Source: Nocardia takedensis NBRC 100417
GTDB taxonomy: Bacteria; Actinomycetota; Actinomycetes; Mycobacteriales; Mycobacteriaceae
Length of the DNA stretch: 64,000 bases
Direction: 5' to 3'
Assembly (NCBI RefSeq): GCF_000308695.1
Contig: NZ_BAGG01000031.1
Coordinates: forward strand, 1 to 64,000
Positions 1-8,553 of this stretch are shown piece after piece (the first letter of the stretch is position 1; every line of letters starts with the position of its first letter). Below the pieces are notes generated by a model that worked only from the letters and a program-made list of their open reading frames with translations, searched no databases and was not told the origin of the DNA. Made by a program: the position numbers and the translations under genes.

Positions 1-1203
1 GCGGCCGCCGACGGACTGGCCGCGGCCGTCGGCGACCCGGATCTGCCGCGCGTGCTCGACCGGGTTCGGGCCGCGGGGGCGGAACGCCGGGTGCTGACCG
101 GTCAGGTGCTGACAGCCCCGTGGACGCGTTACGCCGCCGTCGCCGCCGCGCGCCGCTGGATCCTGCGCCCCGTGCACGAGGGCGCGCTGCTGCTCGACCG
201 TGCGGTCGCCGCTCACCTGATCGGCCGCGACCTCGAGGCCGCGGCGCTGTTCGTCGCCGCCGAGGACACCCTGCTCGACCTGGGCGAGCGTTCCCGTGAC
301 GGCGAATTACCCGATGTGGTGGTCGAACTCGTGCACGAGGCGTTGCGGATCGCGCTGGCCTGCGGCGTCGACGGGCCGATCGAGGAGATCGCCGAGGACC
401 TCGCCGGTCACGCCCTGCTGTCCGACGACGACCTCGCGACGCTGCTCGCGGAGTGGCGGCGCGCGAGTGAGACGGCTCTCGTGGGCGGCGGGGCGTCGAG
501 CCTCGGCGTGGGCGACGGCGACGACCGCGAACCCGTCGACATCCGCGCCGTCCCGCCCCGCATCCTCGCCTGGGGCGGGCCGGACCACGCGGAACTCGCG
601 ATCGAACACGACCGTGCCGCGGCGAGTTTCGTCGTCGGAACGGCGCTGGCCGACGGCGTCGACCCGACCTGTCTGGAAGCGCGGCGGATACTCGCCTTCG
701 CCGCCCGGCGCGCCGACGGCGCACTCACCGCGACCGCACCGATGCGTCCGCACGGCGAGGGCCTGGTGGCGCGCCTGCCCGCGCTGGGCAACGACCGCGC
801 CGACCTGGTCTTCGGCGTGCTCGCCGCGGGCACGGACCCGGACACGTTGCGCACCGCGCCCAGGGATCGTCCGCTGATCGACGTCGACCGGGTGATGGTC
901 GAGATCTGGGGCAGACACCGCGGCGCGCTGGCCACCCTGCGCACCGCCCCGGTCGACGCGGGCGAGGATCTGCTGCGCCGCATGCAGGCCGACTACCGCA
1001 CCGGCCTGATGATGACCGTGGGCGAGGTGGACGCCGTCTTCGACGACCTCGACGAGCGCGCGGACACCACCTCCGACGACGACGTCGCCGCGCTGCTACG
1101 CGCCCGCCGGGACGCGGTGGCCCGCTACGCCGAATCGCTGCGCGACGAAGGCGGACTCGACCCGATCCTCACCGAACTGCTGCCGCCGGAGGCGATGTCG
1201 TGA
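1..1203 (+). CDS. Unknown protein, 5' end outside window; first gene of CHAT-TPR operon
   Basis: The frame is open from base 1, so the start lies upstream and 400 residues are visible. I recognise no enzyme motif. The visible part is acidic and Ala/Asp-rich, with a helical N-terminal half, a Gly-rich linker near residues 160-170 and an alpha/beta-looking middle part. Its TGA overlaps the GTG of the CHAT gene by 4 bases, so the two are translationally coupled. In CHAT/TPR conflict loci an extra protein of this kind may be a sensor, adaptor or protease target, but that role is inference only. A GTG at 52 is an internal codon and not the likely start, because the frame upstream of it codes in the same style. 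Confidence 0.75.
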   Translation, partial: AAADGLAAAVGDPDLPRVLDRVRAAGAERRVLTGQVLTAPWTRYAAVAAARRWILRPVHEGALLLDRAVAAHLIGRDLEAAALFVAAEDTLLDLGERSRDGELPDVVVELVHEALRIALACGVDGPIEEIAEDLAGHALLSDDDLATLLAEWRRASETALVGGGASSLGVGDGDDREPVDIRAVPPRILAWGGPDHAELAIEHDRAAASFVVGTALADGVDPTCLEARRILAFAARRADGALTATAPMRPHGEGLVARLPALGNDRADLVFGVLAAGTDPDTLRTAPRDRPLIDVDRVMVEIWGRHRGALATLRTAPVDAGEDLLRRMQADYRTGLMMTVGEVDAVFDDLDERADTTSDDDVAALLRARRDAVARYAESLRDEGGLDPILTELLPPEAMS

Positions 1204-2576
1204 ACCGCGAGGTCGATGTCCTGGTCCGGGCGGCCGACGCGGGAGCCACCTACCTGACCTGGCGGTGGCTCGACGACGTGCACCGCCCCGAATACGCGGT
1301 CCTCACCGTCGAGGCGACGCGGTCCGCCCTGGCTCGACTCGACGCCGCCCTCGCCGCGCCCACCCTGGACCGGGAGCGGGAGGAACGCACCCGCTCGGCC
1401 GTCGCCGAGGGCACGTTCACCGATGTCGCGCGGGAACGCGAACTGTCCCGCGCGCTGACCGAGGCGGTGTTCCCGGCGGCGTTGCGGGCGGGCATCCGCC
1501 GCCGCGCCGAGGCAGGCGTGCGGGTGCGGGTGCGCTGGACGCCGAGTCCGCGACTGGCCCGCATCCCCTGGGAACTGCTGTGCGTCCACGACGACGTGCG
1601 CCTGCTCGAGGTGGCCGATTCGCTGCTCGAACCGCCCTCCGCCGTCCACGCGGGCCGCCCGTGTCTGCCCGATCCGTGGGAGGTCGCGCGGGATCGTCCG
1701 CCGCTGTTCGTCATCGATCCGAAAGTGCCCCGACGCTCGGCCGAGTTGTTCGCGTTGAAATCCGCCCTTGAACCGCCCGACACCCGCCCGTTCGCGACGC
1801 GACTGGACGAATACGTACAGGCCGGACGTCTCGGAGTCGGCGAAGCGAGCGCCGGACTGCGACCCCGGCTCACCCGCGTCGGGTTGAGCAAGGCGCTGCG
1901 GACCCCGCGCTCGCGGCTGTTCTACTTCGGTCACGTCAGCTCCTCCGACGCCGAACCCGGTTCCGCGGCCATCCATCTCAGCGACACCGCCGAGACCTGG
2001 GGCATGGCCGCGCCGCTGCGCGAGATCGGCGACGACGGCCGCGCCCGCGAAACCACGCAGGACCACCGTCCGCTCGCAGCCGTCGACCTGCTGTTGGGCA
2101 CCTCGTCCGCCGACGCCGCCGTCTGGAAGACCTACGGCCACGACGAAGCGAAATACGGCTACGAACTGTGGCCGATGCCGCCGCGGGTAGCGATGATCGC
2201 CTGCGAAGGCGGTGCGGACTACCGCGCCGCCGAAACCTTCGGCCTGGTCGTCGCGATGGTCAACGCGGGCGCGGGACTGGTCACCACCACCCGCTGGACC
2301 CTGCCCACCGACGCGGCCTTCCGCGCGGCGGGCCACACCGACATCCACCCCACCGGCGACCTGGCGTTGCGCGTCGACGCCGCCCACGAAGGCGCCGACC
2401 CCCTCGGCGAACTCGCCGCCTGGCAGCGCGACCGACTGCGTCGCTGGCGCGCGACCGGCGACCCCGCCTGCACCCCGCTGGTCTGGGCGGCGTTGACCCA
2501 CACCATCGCCCCCGCCCGTCCGCCGGTGGACCCCGCCGCCCGAGAATTCGCCGGCACCGGTGACGGACCCCGCTGA
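1200..2576 (+). CDS. CHAT-domain (caspase-like) cysteine protease
   Basis: This 458-residue cytoplasmic protein carries hallmarks of the CHAT branch of caspase-like peptidases. They are an IPWELL motif (residues 122-127) in the N-terminal part, a histidine in FGHV (His245), and a cysteine in a strand-end context AMIACEGG (Cys335), which together give the His/Cys dyad. Known CHAT proteases cleave a partner protein when a sensor module is triggered, for example Csx29 in type III-E CRISPR. The GTG start overlaps the previous stop by 4 bases, and the end overlaps the next gene by 17 bases, so all three genes are one translational unit. No membrane segment or signal peptide is visible. The family call is firm, the physiological role is not. 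Confidence 0.82.
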   Translation: MNREVDVLVRAADAGATYLTWRWLDDVHRPEYAVLTVEATRSALARLDAALAAPTLDREREERTRSAVAEGTFTDVARERELSRALTEAVFPAALRAGIRRRAEAGVRVRVRWTPSPRLARIPWELLCVHDDVRLLEVADSLLEPPSAVHAGRPCLPDPWEVARDRPPLFVIDPKVPRRSAELFALKSALEPPDTRPFATRLDEYVQAGRLGVGEASAGLRPRLTRVGLSKALRTPRSRLFYFGHVSSSDAEPGSAAIHLSDTAETWGMAAPLREIGDDGRARETTQDHRPLAAVDLLLGTSSADAAVWKTYGHDEAKYGYELWPMPPRVAMIACEGGADYRAAETFGLVVAMVNAGAGLVTTTRWTLPTDAAFRAAGHTDIHPTGDLALRVDAAHEGADPLGELAAWQRDRLRRWRATGDPACTPLVWAALTHTIAPARPPVDPAAREFAGTGDGPR

Positions 2577-5277
2577 GGACGACTGGCCGAGCGCACTGTT
2601 CCTGCACGGCCTGGACCTGCTCGACGAGAACCGCGCCGCCGACGCGCTGCCCGTCCTGGAATCGGCGCTCGCCGACTGCGCGGACCACCCCGAAGTCGAA
2701 CGCGCGGCGATCTGCCTGCGCTGGATCGGCGCGACCCACGCGCGCCTGGCGGGCATTGCGGCCGGCGTCGAATACCTGGTCCAGGCCATGGACCTGCTCG
2801 AGGACGAACCACTCACCGAAGTGACCGTCGAGTGCGCGCACCTGGCGGGCGTGTGGCTCTCACTAGGCCGCCGCTACGACGAAGCCGTCCCCTACCTGCG
2901 ACTGGCTCGCGAAGGCTTCCGCCTCATCGCCGAACACGACTACGAGGACTTCGAACGCGACGCCGTCGTGGAAGCCGCCGCCGAAGTGGACGACGCCCTC
3001 GGTGACGCCATGTACGCCGCCGAACGCTACGCCGAAGCCCTCCCGCTCTACCGTTCCGCCGCCGCCGCTTTCGAAAGCCTCGGTGACTTGGAGAGCGAGA
3101 CCTTCGCCCGTCACGACTGCGCGGCCACCCTGATGGCACTCGACGACGCCGAAGGCGCGCGCACCGAATTCACCGCCCTGTGCGCACTACTGGAAAAACA
3201 GGACCAGCACGGTGATCTCGCCGACTGTGTCTACCTGGTCGGCGTAACCAGCCACGCACTCGGCGACACCGCGAAGGCCGAGGCGGACTACCTTCGGGCG
3301 CGGGCAATGTACGACCCGAGCGAACAGGAAGTCGCGATCGCCAACTGCGACAACTCCTTGGGCGAGCTGTACCAGGAACTCGAGCGGGTGCCCGAGGCCA
3401 TCTCACGCACGGTGGCGGCCAGAACGGTCTTCGAGAAGCACGACATGGAAGACGATCGCGTGGGGTGTCAGGCACGGCTGATCGACTTGTACCCGAAACT
3501 CGCGGATCTACAGATCGAGGCCGCGCAGATCGACGTGGCCGCCGACACCGCCGCCTTGCTGCGGGAGATCGTCACGGCGGAGGATTTCACCGAACGTGTG
3601 CTCGCGGAGGACCTTCCGCGGTACTTGACCGATCTCCCCATAGCTGTCGCGCACGTGGAGACCGCGCTCGGCGCCGCGTGTCTCGGGGTGGGCCGATACT
3701 CCGAGGCCGCCGAGGCGTTGACGCGGCTGCGTGACCTCCGACGCGAAACCGCCGACCGGTTGGCCGAACTCGATGCCGAGGTCCTGCTGGCGATGGTCTG
3801 GTTGCATCAGGGGCGCGTCGATGCCGCCGAGACGGCGGTGGCGCGTGCCCGGGACGAATTCGCGTTGGCTTCGGACGCGCCCCGGTACTGGCGCGCGCTG
3901 CGGATCATGGCCGTGATCGCCTCCACCCGACTCGACTACGCGGCGGCCATGACCATGCTCGACAGTGCGATCCGGTGGGCGAGCGAGAATGGGGACGACG
4001 AGTTCCTCGCCGAATGCCGGGGCGACCGTGCCCAGGTGCTCATCGACACCGCCGACTTCGCCGCCGGGATCGACGAGGCGACCGAGGCCGGGGCGAAGTT
4101 CGAGGAATTCGGCGAGTGGCTGCACGCGGCGGCCTCCCAGGTCCGCGTGGCCACCGCGGAGTACTTCCTCGGCAATTACGCGCGTGCCGCGCGATTGTTG
4201 GATGCGGCGTGCGCGATGTTCGAGCGCAGCGGAGCCCACCGACTGCACCTGAGTGCGAAAGTGGTCAAGGGGTTGTTGCTCAGCGATACCGGTCGCTACG
4301 GCGACGCCGAACAGGTGTTGCGCGAAGCCCGCGCGCTGGCCCGGAGATCCGGCCTCGAGACCGATCAGGCCACCATCCTGCACGGTCTGGGCGCGGTCCG
4401 GTTCCACAAGGGCGACCTCGCGGCCGCGGCGGACGCGTTCGCCATCGCGGAGCGGATCTACCGCCGCGCCGGACTCGAGCGCTTGGCGATGGGGGCGATG
4501 CAGAACCGCGCGGTCGTCATCCTGTCCCAGGGCGACCCCGTCCAAGCGCACGGGTTGACCGAGAGCGCCCGCCGGTACTACGAGTCGAACCCGGCGATGC
4601 GCTGGAATCTCGCTATGACCTACCGCAATCTCGCGCACCTGTGTTCGCGCCTGGGGAATCACGCCTCGGCCGCGGCGCACATCCGCTCGGCCCGCGCGAT
4701 CGCGGCGGAATTCGGGCTTACCGCCGAGGTCGCGCGCTGCGATTTCGGCGCGGCCGAACTGCGTCGGGTCGGCAACGGCGCGGACCTGTACGCGATGCTC
4801 GACCTCGCCGTGCCCGCCGTTCTGTTTTTGGACGCCCAGCGACTCCAATTTCCCCATGCCGCCGACCGGGTCGCCTGGCGCAGCGGCACGCTCGGCGAGT
4901 ACCTGGCGACCATGTTCGACTGGGCGCACCGGTACGGCAACGGCGCGTTGATGGCCGACTTGGTCGAGATGACCGTCAACTCCGGAACCCACGTCGCCGC
5001 CGCGGCTTCCGAGGCGGCGGACCCGCGCCTGGCCATCCTGGACACGGTCCCGCTGGAAGACATCGAGACCTCGGCGCGGACACCGGGGCCCCCGACCGCG
5101 GCCGAACCGATTCGGATCGGCGGTGCCGCCACGCTCCTCGCCGGTGCGAAACTGCCCATGCGCCCACCCCCGCGCTTGGTGAATCCGACCGGCCACGTCG
5201 TCCTCGGGCGTTTCCTCGACAGCGCCGACCAGCGCTACGGGGTGGTGCAGCGGCCCGCGCCGGTGCGAACTTGGTGA
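2560..5277 (+). CDS. Large tetratricopeptide-repeat protein, partner of CHAT protease
   Basis: This 905-residue protein is built almost entirely of helical repeats with TPR-like spacing (recurring A-x-x-Y/F, ALxxY and G-D/N-x-A turns), from about residue 5 to residue 760. A Pro-rich, less ordered tail follows. There is no nuclease, ATPase or membrane motif. TPR arrays usually bind peptide ligands, so with the adjoining CHAT gene it is a plausible sensor or substrate-docking subunit. It starts with GTG inside the last codons of the CHAT gene. Its stop lies directly against the convergent TetR stop with no bases between them, so the two transcripts must overlap at their 3' ends. Confidence 0.82.
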   Translation: MTDPAEDDWPSALFLHGLDLLDENRAADALPVLESALADCADHPEVERAAICLRWIGATHARLAGIAAGVEYLVQAMDLLEDEPLTEVTVECAHLAGVWLSLGRRYDEAVPYLRLAREGFRLIAEHDYEDFERDAVVEAAAEVDDALGDAMYAAERYAEALPLYRSAAAAFESLGDLESETFARHDCAATLMALDDAEGARTEFTALCALLEKQDQHGDLADCVYLVGVTSHALGDTAKAEADYLRARAMYDPSEQEVAIANCDNSLGELYQELERVPEAISRTVAARTVFEKHDMEDDRVGCQARLIDLYPKLADLQIEAAQIDVAADTAALLREIVTAEDFTERVLAEDLPRYLTDLPIAVAHVETALGAACLGVGRYSEAAEALTRLRDLRRETADRLAELDAEVLLAMVWLHQGRVDAAETAVARARDEFALASDAPRYWRALRIMAVIASTRLDYAAAMTMLDSAIRWASENGDDEFLAECRGDRAQVLIDTADFAAGIDEATEAGAKFEEFGEWLHAAASQVRVATAEYFLGNYARAARLLDAACAMFERSGAHRLHLSAKVVKGLLLSDTGRYGDAEQVLREARALARRSGLETDQATILHGLGAVRFHKGDLAAAADAFAIAERIYRRAGLERLAMGAMQNRAVVILSQGDPVQAHGLTESARRYYESNPAMRWNLAMTYRNLAHLCSRLGNHASAAAHIRSARAIAAEFGLTAEVARCDFGAAELRRVGNGADLYAMLDLAVPAVLFLDAQRLQFPHAADRVAWRSGTLGEYLATMFDWAHRYGNGALMADLVEMTVNSGTHVAAAASEAADPRLAILDTVPLEDIETSARTPGPPTAAEPIRIGGAATLLAGAKLPMRPPPRLVNPTGHVVLGRFLDSADQRYGVVQRPAPVRTW

Positions 5278-5913
5278 TTACCGCCGAACTCCGTCGAGCA
5301 CAGCGGGTTCCACCTGGCTCCAGATGAGTTCGGCTGTGTCGGCGGCACTCTCGCCGTGTTTGGTGTAGATGTGCAGCATCATGGCGTTGGAGTGGAAGAC
5401 GCCCATGGCCACGGCGGACGGATGCTTCGTGAAGCGACCTTGGTCCTGACCGTAGGCGATGATCCCGATCATCGGTTCCGGAATGGGCACGATATTGCGC
5501 GCGTCGTTGGTGTCGCCCGGTTCAGCCTTTCCGTTGGCGGTCTGCTCGAAGACCGCCGCCAAGAGCGCGTTGGTGAGGGTCTGGTTCTCCCGCCCGAGCG
5601 CGCTGAGGTCGGTGACGTGGCGGCGCAGTGCCGTGAGCGGGTCCACGCCCGCGTCCACGTCCGCGCGCGCGGCGGCGCGCAGCGGTTCGAACAGTGGCAG
5701 GTACACCTGCCCGATGAGGCTGTGTTTGGAGAAGTGGTTGAACGCGGTGGCGACGCTGACCCCGGCCTGTTTGGCGATGTCCTCGACCCTGGTGCCCTGC
5801 CACCCGCGGGTGGCGAAGTGCTCGCCGGCGGCGGCGAGCAGGCGCTCGCGGGTGCGCTGCCGTTTGGTCTCGGCGCTGCGCTGCCGGGAGTCGAGCGGGG
5901 AGTTCATGGGCAT
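5278..5913 (-). CDS. TetR-family transcriptional regulator
   Basis: The protein has 211 residues. An N-terminal HTH (about residues 15-62) shows the TetR signature: TRERLLAAAGEHFA, then TRVEDIAKQAGVSVATAFNHF, followed by a helical ligand-binding domain. I chose ATG 5913 (an in-frame ATG also occurs at 5907) because AAGG lies about 10 bases upstream and the extra upstream frame is low-complexity, non-protein-like sequence. The target and ligand are unknown. Its promoter region contains the 36-base perfect hairpin at 5971-6006. The gene is convergent with the CHAT-TPR operon and may be unrelated to it. Confidence 0.85.
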   Translation of the reverse strand: MPMNSPLDSRQRSAETKRQRTRERLLAAAGEHFATRGWQGTRVEDIAKQAGVSVATAFNHFSKHSLIGQVYLPLFEPLRAAARADVDAGVDPLTALRRHVTDLSALGRENQTLTNALLAAVFEQTANGKAEPGDTNDARNIVPIPEPMIGIIAYGQDQGRFTKHPSAVAMGVFHSNAMMLHIYTKHGESAADTAELIWSQVEPAVLDGVRR

Positions 5914-5970
5914 CGAGGCTACACCTTTCGAATCCGGACAGAACTCCGGTGCAATTCCGACTCCGCACAC

Positions 5971-6006
5971 GTTTTCGGCCGCGGCGAATGCGCCGCGGCC
6001 GAAAAC
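5971..6006. terminator. 36-base perfect hairpin, terminator or operator
   Basis: Arms GTTTTCGGCCGCGGCG (5971-5986) and its exact reverse complement (5991-6006) flank the loop AATG. It lies between the stop of the zinc-ribbon gene (6108) and the start of the TetR gene (5913), both on the minus strand, so the simplest reading is a U-poor actinobacterial terminator for the zinc-ribbon transcript. Its position 58 bases upstream of the TetR start also allows an operator role. Confidence 0.6.
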
Positions 6007-6107
6007 ACCCCTCGAATTCGGCGCCGCCGATTTTCCTCTTCGCGGCGACGTGGTGGCCTGTTCGTTCGCGCGGGGTGGCCTCGCGTTCGATTTCGTGACG
6101 GGTTCGG

Positions 6108-6263
6108 TTACTTCTTCCAGTGGCCGTCGTGGGTGTTGCACACCAGGCCGGTGTTGCGGCAGGCCGAGCAGTTCAGCCTGCCCGCGATCCCGTAGCCGCC
6201 GCCGCGCCCTTTGCAGGACTGGCAATCGTTGAGACGTTTGTAACACTTCTCACACTGGCTCAT
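6108..6263 (-). CDS. Small DnaJ-like zinc-ribbon protein (51 aa)
   Basis: This tiny protein has four Cys pairs or near-pairs: CEKC, CQSCKGRG, CSAC and a later C near the end. CQSCKGRG is the CxxCxGxG element of DnaJ zinc fingers and of other thiol-rich zinc-binding domains. A strong GAGGA purine stretch sits 7-9 bases upstream of ATG 6263, which decides this start over a much longer upstream frame without coding character. The protein probably binds one or two zinc ions. A role as thiol chaperone or RNA/DNA-binding mini-protein cannot be settled from sequence. Confidence 0.72.
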   Translation of the reverse strand: MSQCEKCYKRLNDCQSCKGRGGGYGIAGRLNCSACRNTGLVCNTHDGHWKK

Positions 6264-6673
6264 GGACTTTTCCTCGGTCGAATATGTTGGCGGGCTGTCG
6301 CATTCGATCGTGGCATTTTCGGCCTCGGTGCGCTGTACTGCGTTCGACAGACATTCGCCCACCATTCCCCGACCATTTGTCTGTCGAACGATCGACAGCG
6401 CCACCGTTTCCCCCCGAGCTACATTGTGCGGCGGCGACCGCACGGTGCCCGCCCTGTTCGCCCGTCGCGATCCAGGCCGCCGGGACCGTGGTGTGTGCCG
6501 AACGGGTAGGGGAGTTCCGAGATCGGGGGTCGCGCTTCGGGTGTGGTGAAGCGGGTGTTGCGGCGTGTCTCGGGCCGACACTCGAAATTGACTTGCATCC
6601 AGTTTGGTGCTGGCTCTACTCTGGGTGCGCAGGGGTGATACGAGACACACAGGATGAAGGTTGGTGGTTTCCG
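6264..6673. other. Intergenic region between divergent genes, contains inverted repeat
   Basis: No gene is supported in these 410 bases. They hold the promoters of the zinc-ribbon gene (leftward) and of the GerE mini-regulator (rightward) and the long-spaced inverted repeat at 6342-6389. Several overlapping open frames here have arginine- and proline-rich translations and are rejected. Confidence 0.6.
6342..6389. promoter_or_regulatory. Inverted repeat, candidate operator pair
   Basis: GTTCGACAGAC (6342-6352) and its exact reverse complement GTCTGTCGAAC (6379-6389) are separated by 26 bases. A further half-like GATCGACAG follows at once. Perfect 11-base arms in the divergent promoter region fit a regulator binding two half-sites. 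The bound protein is unknown, though the adjacent stand-alone GerE protein is a candidate. Confidence 0.45.
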
Positions 6674-6922
6674 ATGAGCGTCTCCCTGTTGCGGCGGCCG
6701 GAACTGACCGAGCGTGAGGTCGAGGTCTTGTTGGCCTGGCTGCGGCGTGACACCAAAGAACAGGTGTGCCGGGATCTCTACCTCGCGCTCGGCACCGTCA
6801 ACGAATACCTGACCAGGATTCGGCGCAAGTACGACGCGCTCGACAGATCCGCCCCCACCAAGGCCGCGCTGCTCGCGCGGGCTTTGCAGGACGGCCTGAT
6901 CACCGTCGCCGAACTCCGCTGA
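6674..6922 (+). CDS. Stand-alone LuxR/GerE-type HTH protein (82 aa)
   Basis: The whole protein is essentially one GerE helix-turn-helix: LTEREVEVLLAWLRRDTKEQ, then LALGTVNEYLTRIRRKYDAL with a Lys/Ala-rich last helix. There is no receiver or autoinducer domain. It is clearly paralogous to the gene at 11167 (shared LLAWL, GTVN, PTKAAL, ARALQD). ATG 6674 is chosen because homology to the paralogue begins just after it. It lies 194 bases upstream of the PaaK-like gene on the same strand and probably regulates that operon. Confidence 0.82.
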   Translation: MSVSLLRRPELTEREVEVLLAWLRRDTKEQVCRDLYLALGTVNEYLTRIRRKYDALDRSAPTKAALLARALQDGLITVAELR

Positions 6923-7116
6923 GACAACGGGCGCCCCGGACACGTCCCGCCGCCGTGCGGACGGACCGGGGCACTTCTGTGTTCGAAAACGATTCGCGCC
7001 CAACGCTTCACCGCGTGCGGACACGAGACGTCCGGCACCGCGAATCGCGGGCCGGGGGGATCGGTCTTCCGGGCAGAGGGGCAGCAGCTCCCTCTTCCCG
7101 AGAAGGAGATTCCAGG

Positions 7117-8553
7117 ATGACCAAGGCACTTCAGGCCCCCTCCGGCTCGCGTCCCGGCTCCGAGCGGGCGCTGGCGTTGTTCCACCGCGCGGCCCGCGAG
7201 GTCAAGGCGTACGGGGCTTTCCTGGCCGAACATCACATCGACGCGCGGTCCATCCGCACCGCCGCGCACTTCGCCACCGTCGCGCCGGTTACCAAACGCG
7301 ACTACCTGCACAACTACCCGCGCACCGCGCTGATGTGGAACGGCGATCCGACGGTCGCGGTGGTCTGGTCGGCCAGTTCCGGCTCCTCGGGCACCCCGAC
7401 CTACTGGCCGCAGAACGACGCCTCCACGGCCGACAACGTCGAACTCTACGACCGGATCTTCGAGCGGCACTTCGATTCCCGCCGCAAGTCGACGCTGGTG
7501 GTGGTCGGTTTCGCGATGGGCAATTGGATCGGCGGCACGATCACGATGCGCGCGGTGGAGCGACTGCGCGAGCGCGGCCACCGCGTCTCGGTCATCGCCC
7601 CCGGCATCAACGACGCCGTCCTGGACAACATCGCCGCGCTCGGCGGCGATTACGACCAGGTGGTGCTGGCGGGCTACCCGCCCTTCGTCCAGGACGTGTT
7701 GGACCGGGCGGGCAGCGCGGTGCTGTCGCTGGACCTGCGCCTGCTGCTGGCCGGTGAGCGCATCACCGAACGCTGGCGCGACCACATCCTGGGTCGGATC
7801 GGGCGGGCGGGGGAGTTCGAGCGGATCTGCCTGATCTACGGCACCGCCGACATCGGGGTGATGGGTCACGAGACCCCCACCACGATCGCGGTGCGCAGGC
7901 TGGCCGACGTCGACCCCGAGTTGGCCCTCGACCTGTTCGGGTCCGCCGACGCGCTGCCGACCTTCGTCGAATACGACCCGAACCTGCGCTACACCGAGAT
8001 CGACGAGGACGGGTCGTTCCTGTTCACCGCCGACACCGCCGTCCCGCTGCTGCGGTACAGGATCAACGATCAGGGCTCGATCCTGTCGGCGGCGCGGGTC
8101 GCGGCGGTGCTGGCCCGGCACGGGTACTGCCTGCCGGTGCAGACCAGCACCCCGGATTCCGGGTTCCTGGCGCTGCGGCGGCGCACCGACGTCAGCACCA
8201 GCTACTACGCGGTGAAGCTGTTCCCGGAGTCGGTGGTCGCCGCGCTGGAGGACCCGGCGATCAGCCCGGCGCTGACCGGCAAGTTCGTGCTGATCACCCG
8301 CACCGACGACGCGTTCACGCAGTCGCTGGAACTGCGGGTGGAACTGCGCGAACAGGTCTCGATCACCTCGATGTTCACCGATCAGGTGACCGAGAAGGTG
8401 CTGGCCGCCCTCGACCGCACCAATTCGGAATTCCGGCAACTGCACGCGGTCATCGGTGACGCGGCGGTGCCGGTGGTGATCGCCGAACCCCACGGGAGCG
8501 CCCGCTTCCGGCTCGACCGTCCCAAGCACAACTACCTGGAGAGCAACGAATGA
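7117..8553 (+). CDS. PaaK/LuxE-like adenylate-forming enzyme (phenylacetate-CoA ligase family)
   Basis: The 478-residue protein belongs to the COG1541-like branch of the ANL superfamily. SASSGSSGTPTYWP (residues 85-98) is the Ser/Gly/Thr-rich ATP-phosphate loop, and LIYGTADIG is the adenine-side YGxxE-like motif with E replaced by D. LLRYRINDQG matches the RYxxxD motif before the C-terminal subdomain. Such enzymes activate a carboxylic acid as acyl-AMP and pass it to CoA or another nucleophile; the substrate cannot be read. The start is ATG 7117 with GAAGGAGA 7 bases upstream. It overlaps the E1-like gene by 4 bases (ATGA), implying coupled synthesis. Confidence 0.82.
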   Translation: MTKALQAPSGSRPGSERALALFHRAAREVKAYGAFLAEHHIDARSIRTAAHFATVAPVTKRDYLHNYPRTALMWNGDPTVAVVWSASSGSSGTPTYWPQNDASTADNVELYDRIFERHFDSRRKSTLVVVGFAMGNWIGGTITMRAVERLRERGHRVSVIAPGINDAVLDNIAALGGDYDQVVLAGYPPFVQDVLDRAGSAVLSLDLRLLLAGERITERWRDHILGRIGRAGEFERICLIYGTADIGVMGHETPTTIAVRRLADVDPELALDLFGSADALPTFVEYDPNLRYTEIDEDGSFLFTADTAVPLLRYRINDQGSILSAARVAAVLARHGYCLPVQTSTPDSGFLALRRRTDVSTSYYAVKLFPESVVAALEDPAISPALTGKFVLITRTDDAFTQSLELRVELREQVSITSMFTDQVTEKVLAALDRTNSEFRQLHAVIGDAAVPVVIAEPHGSARFRLDRPKHNYLESNE

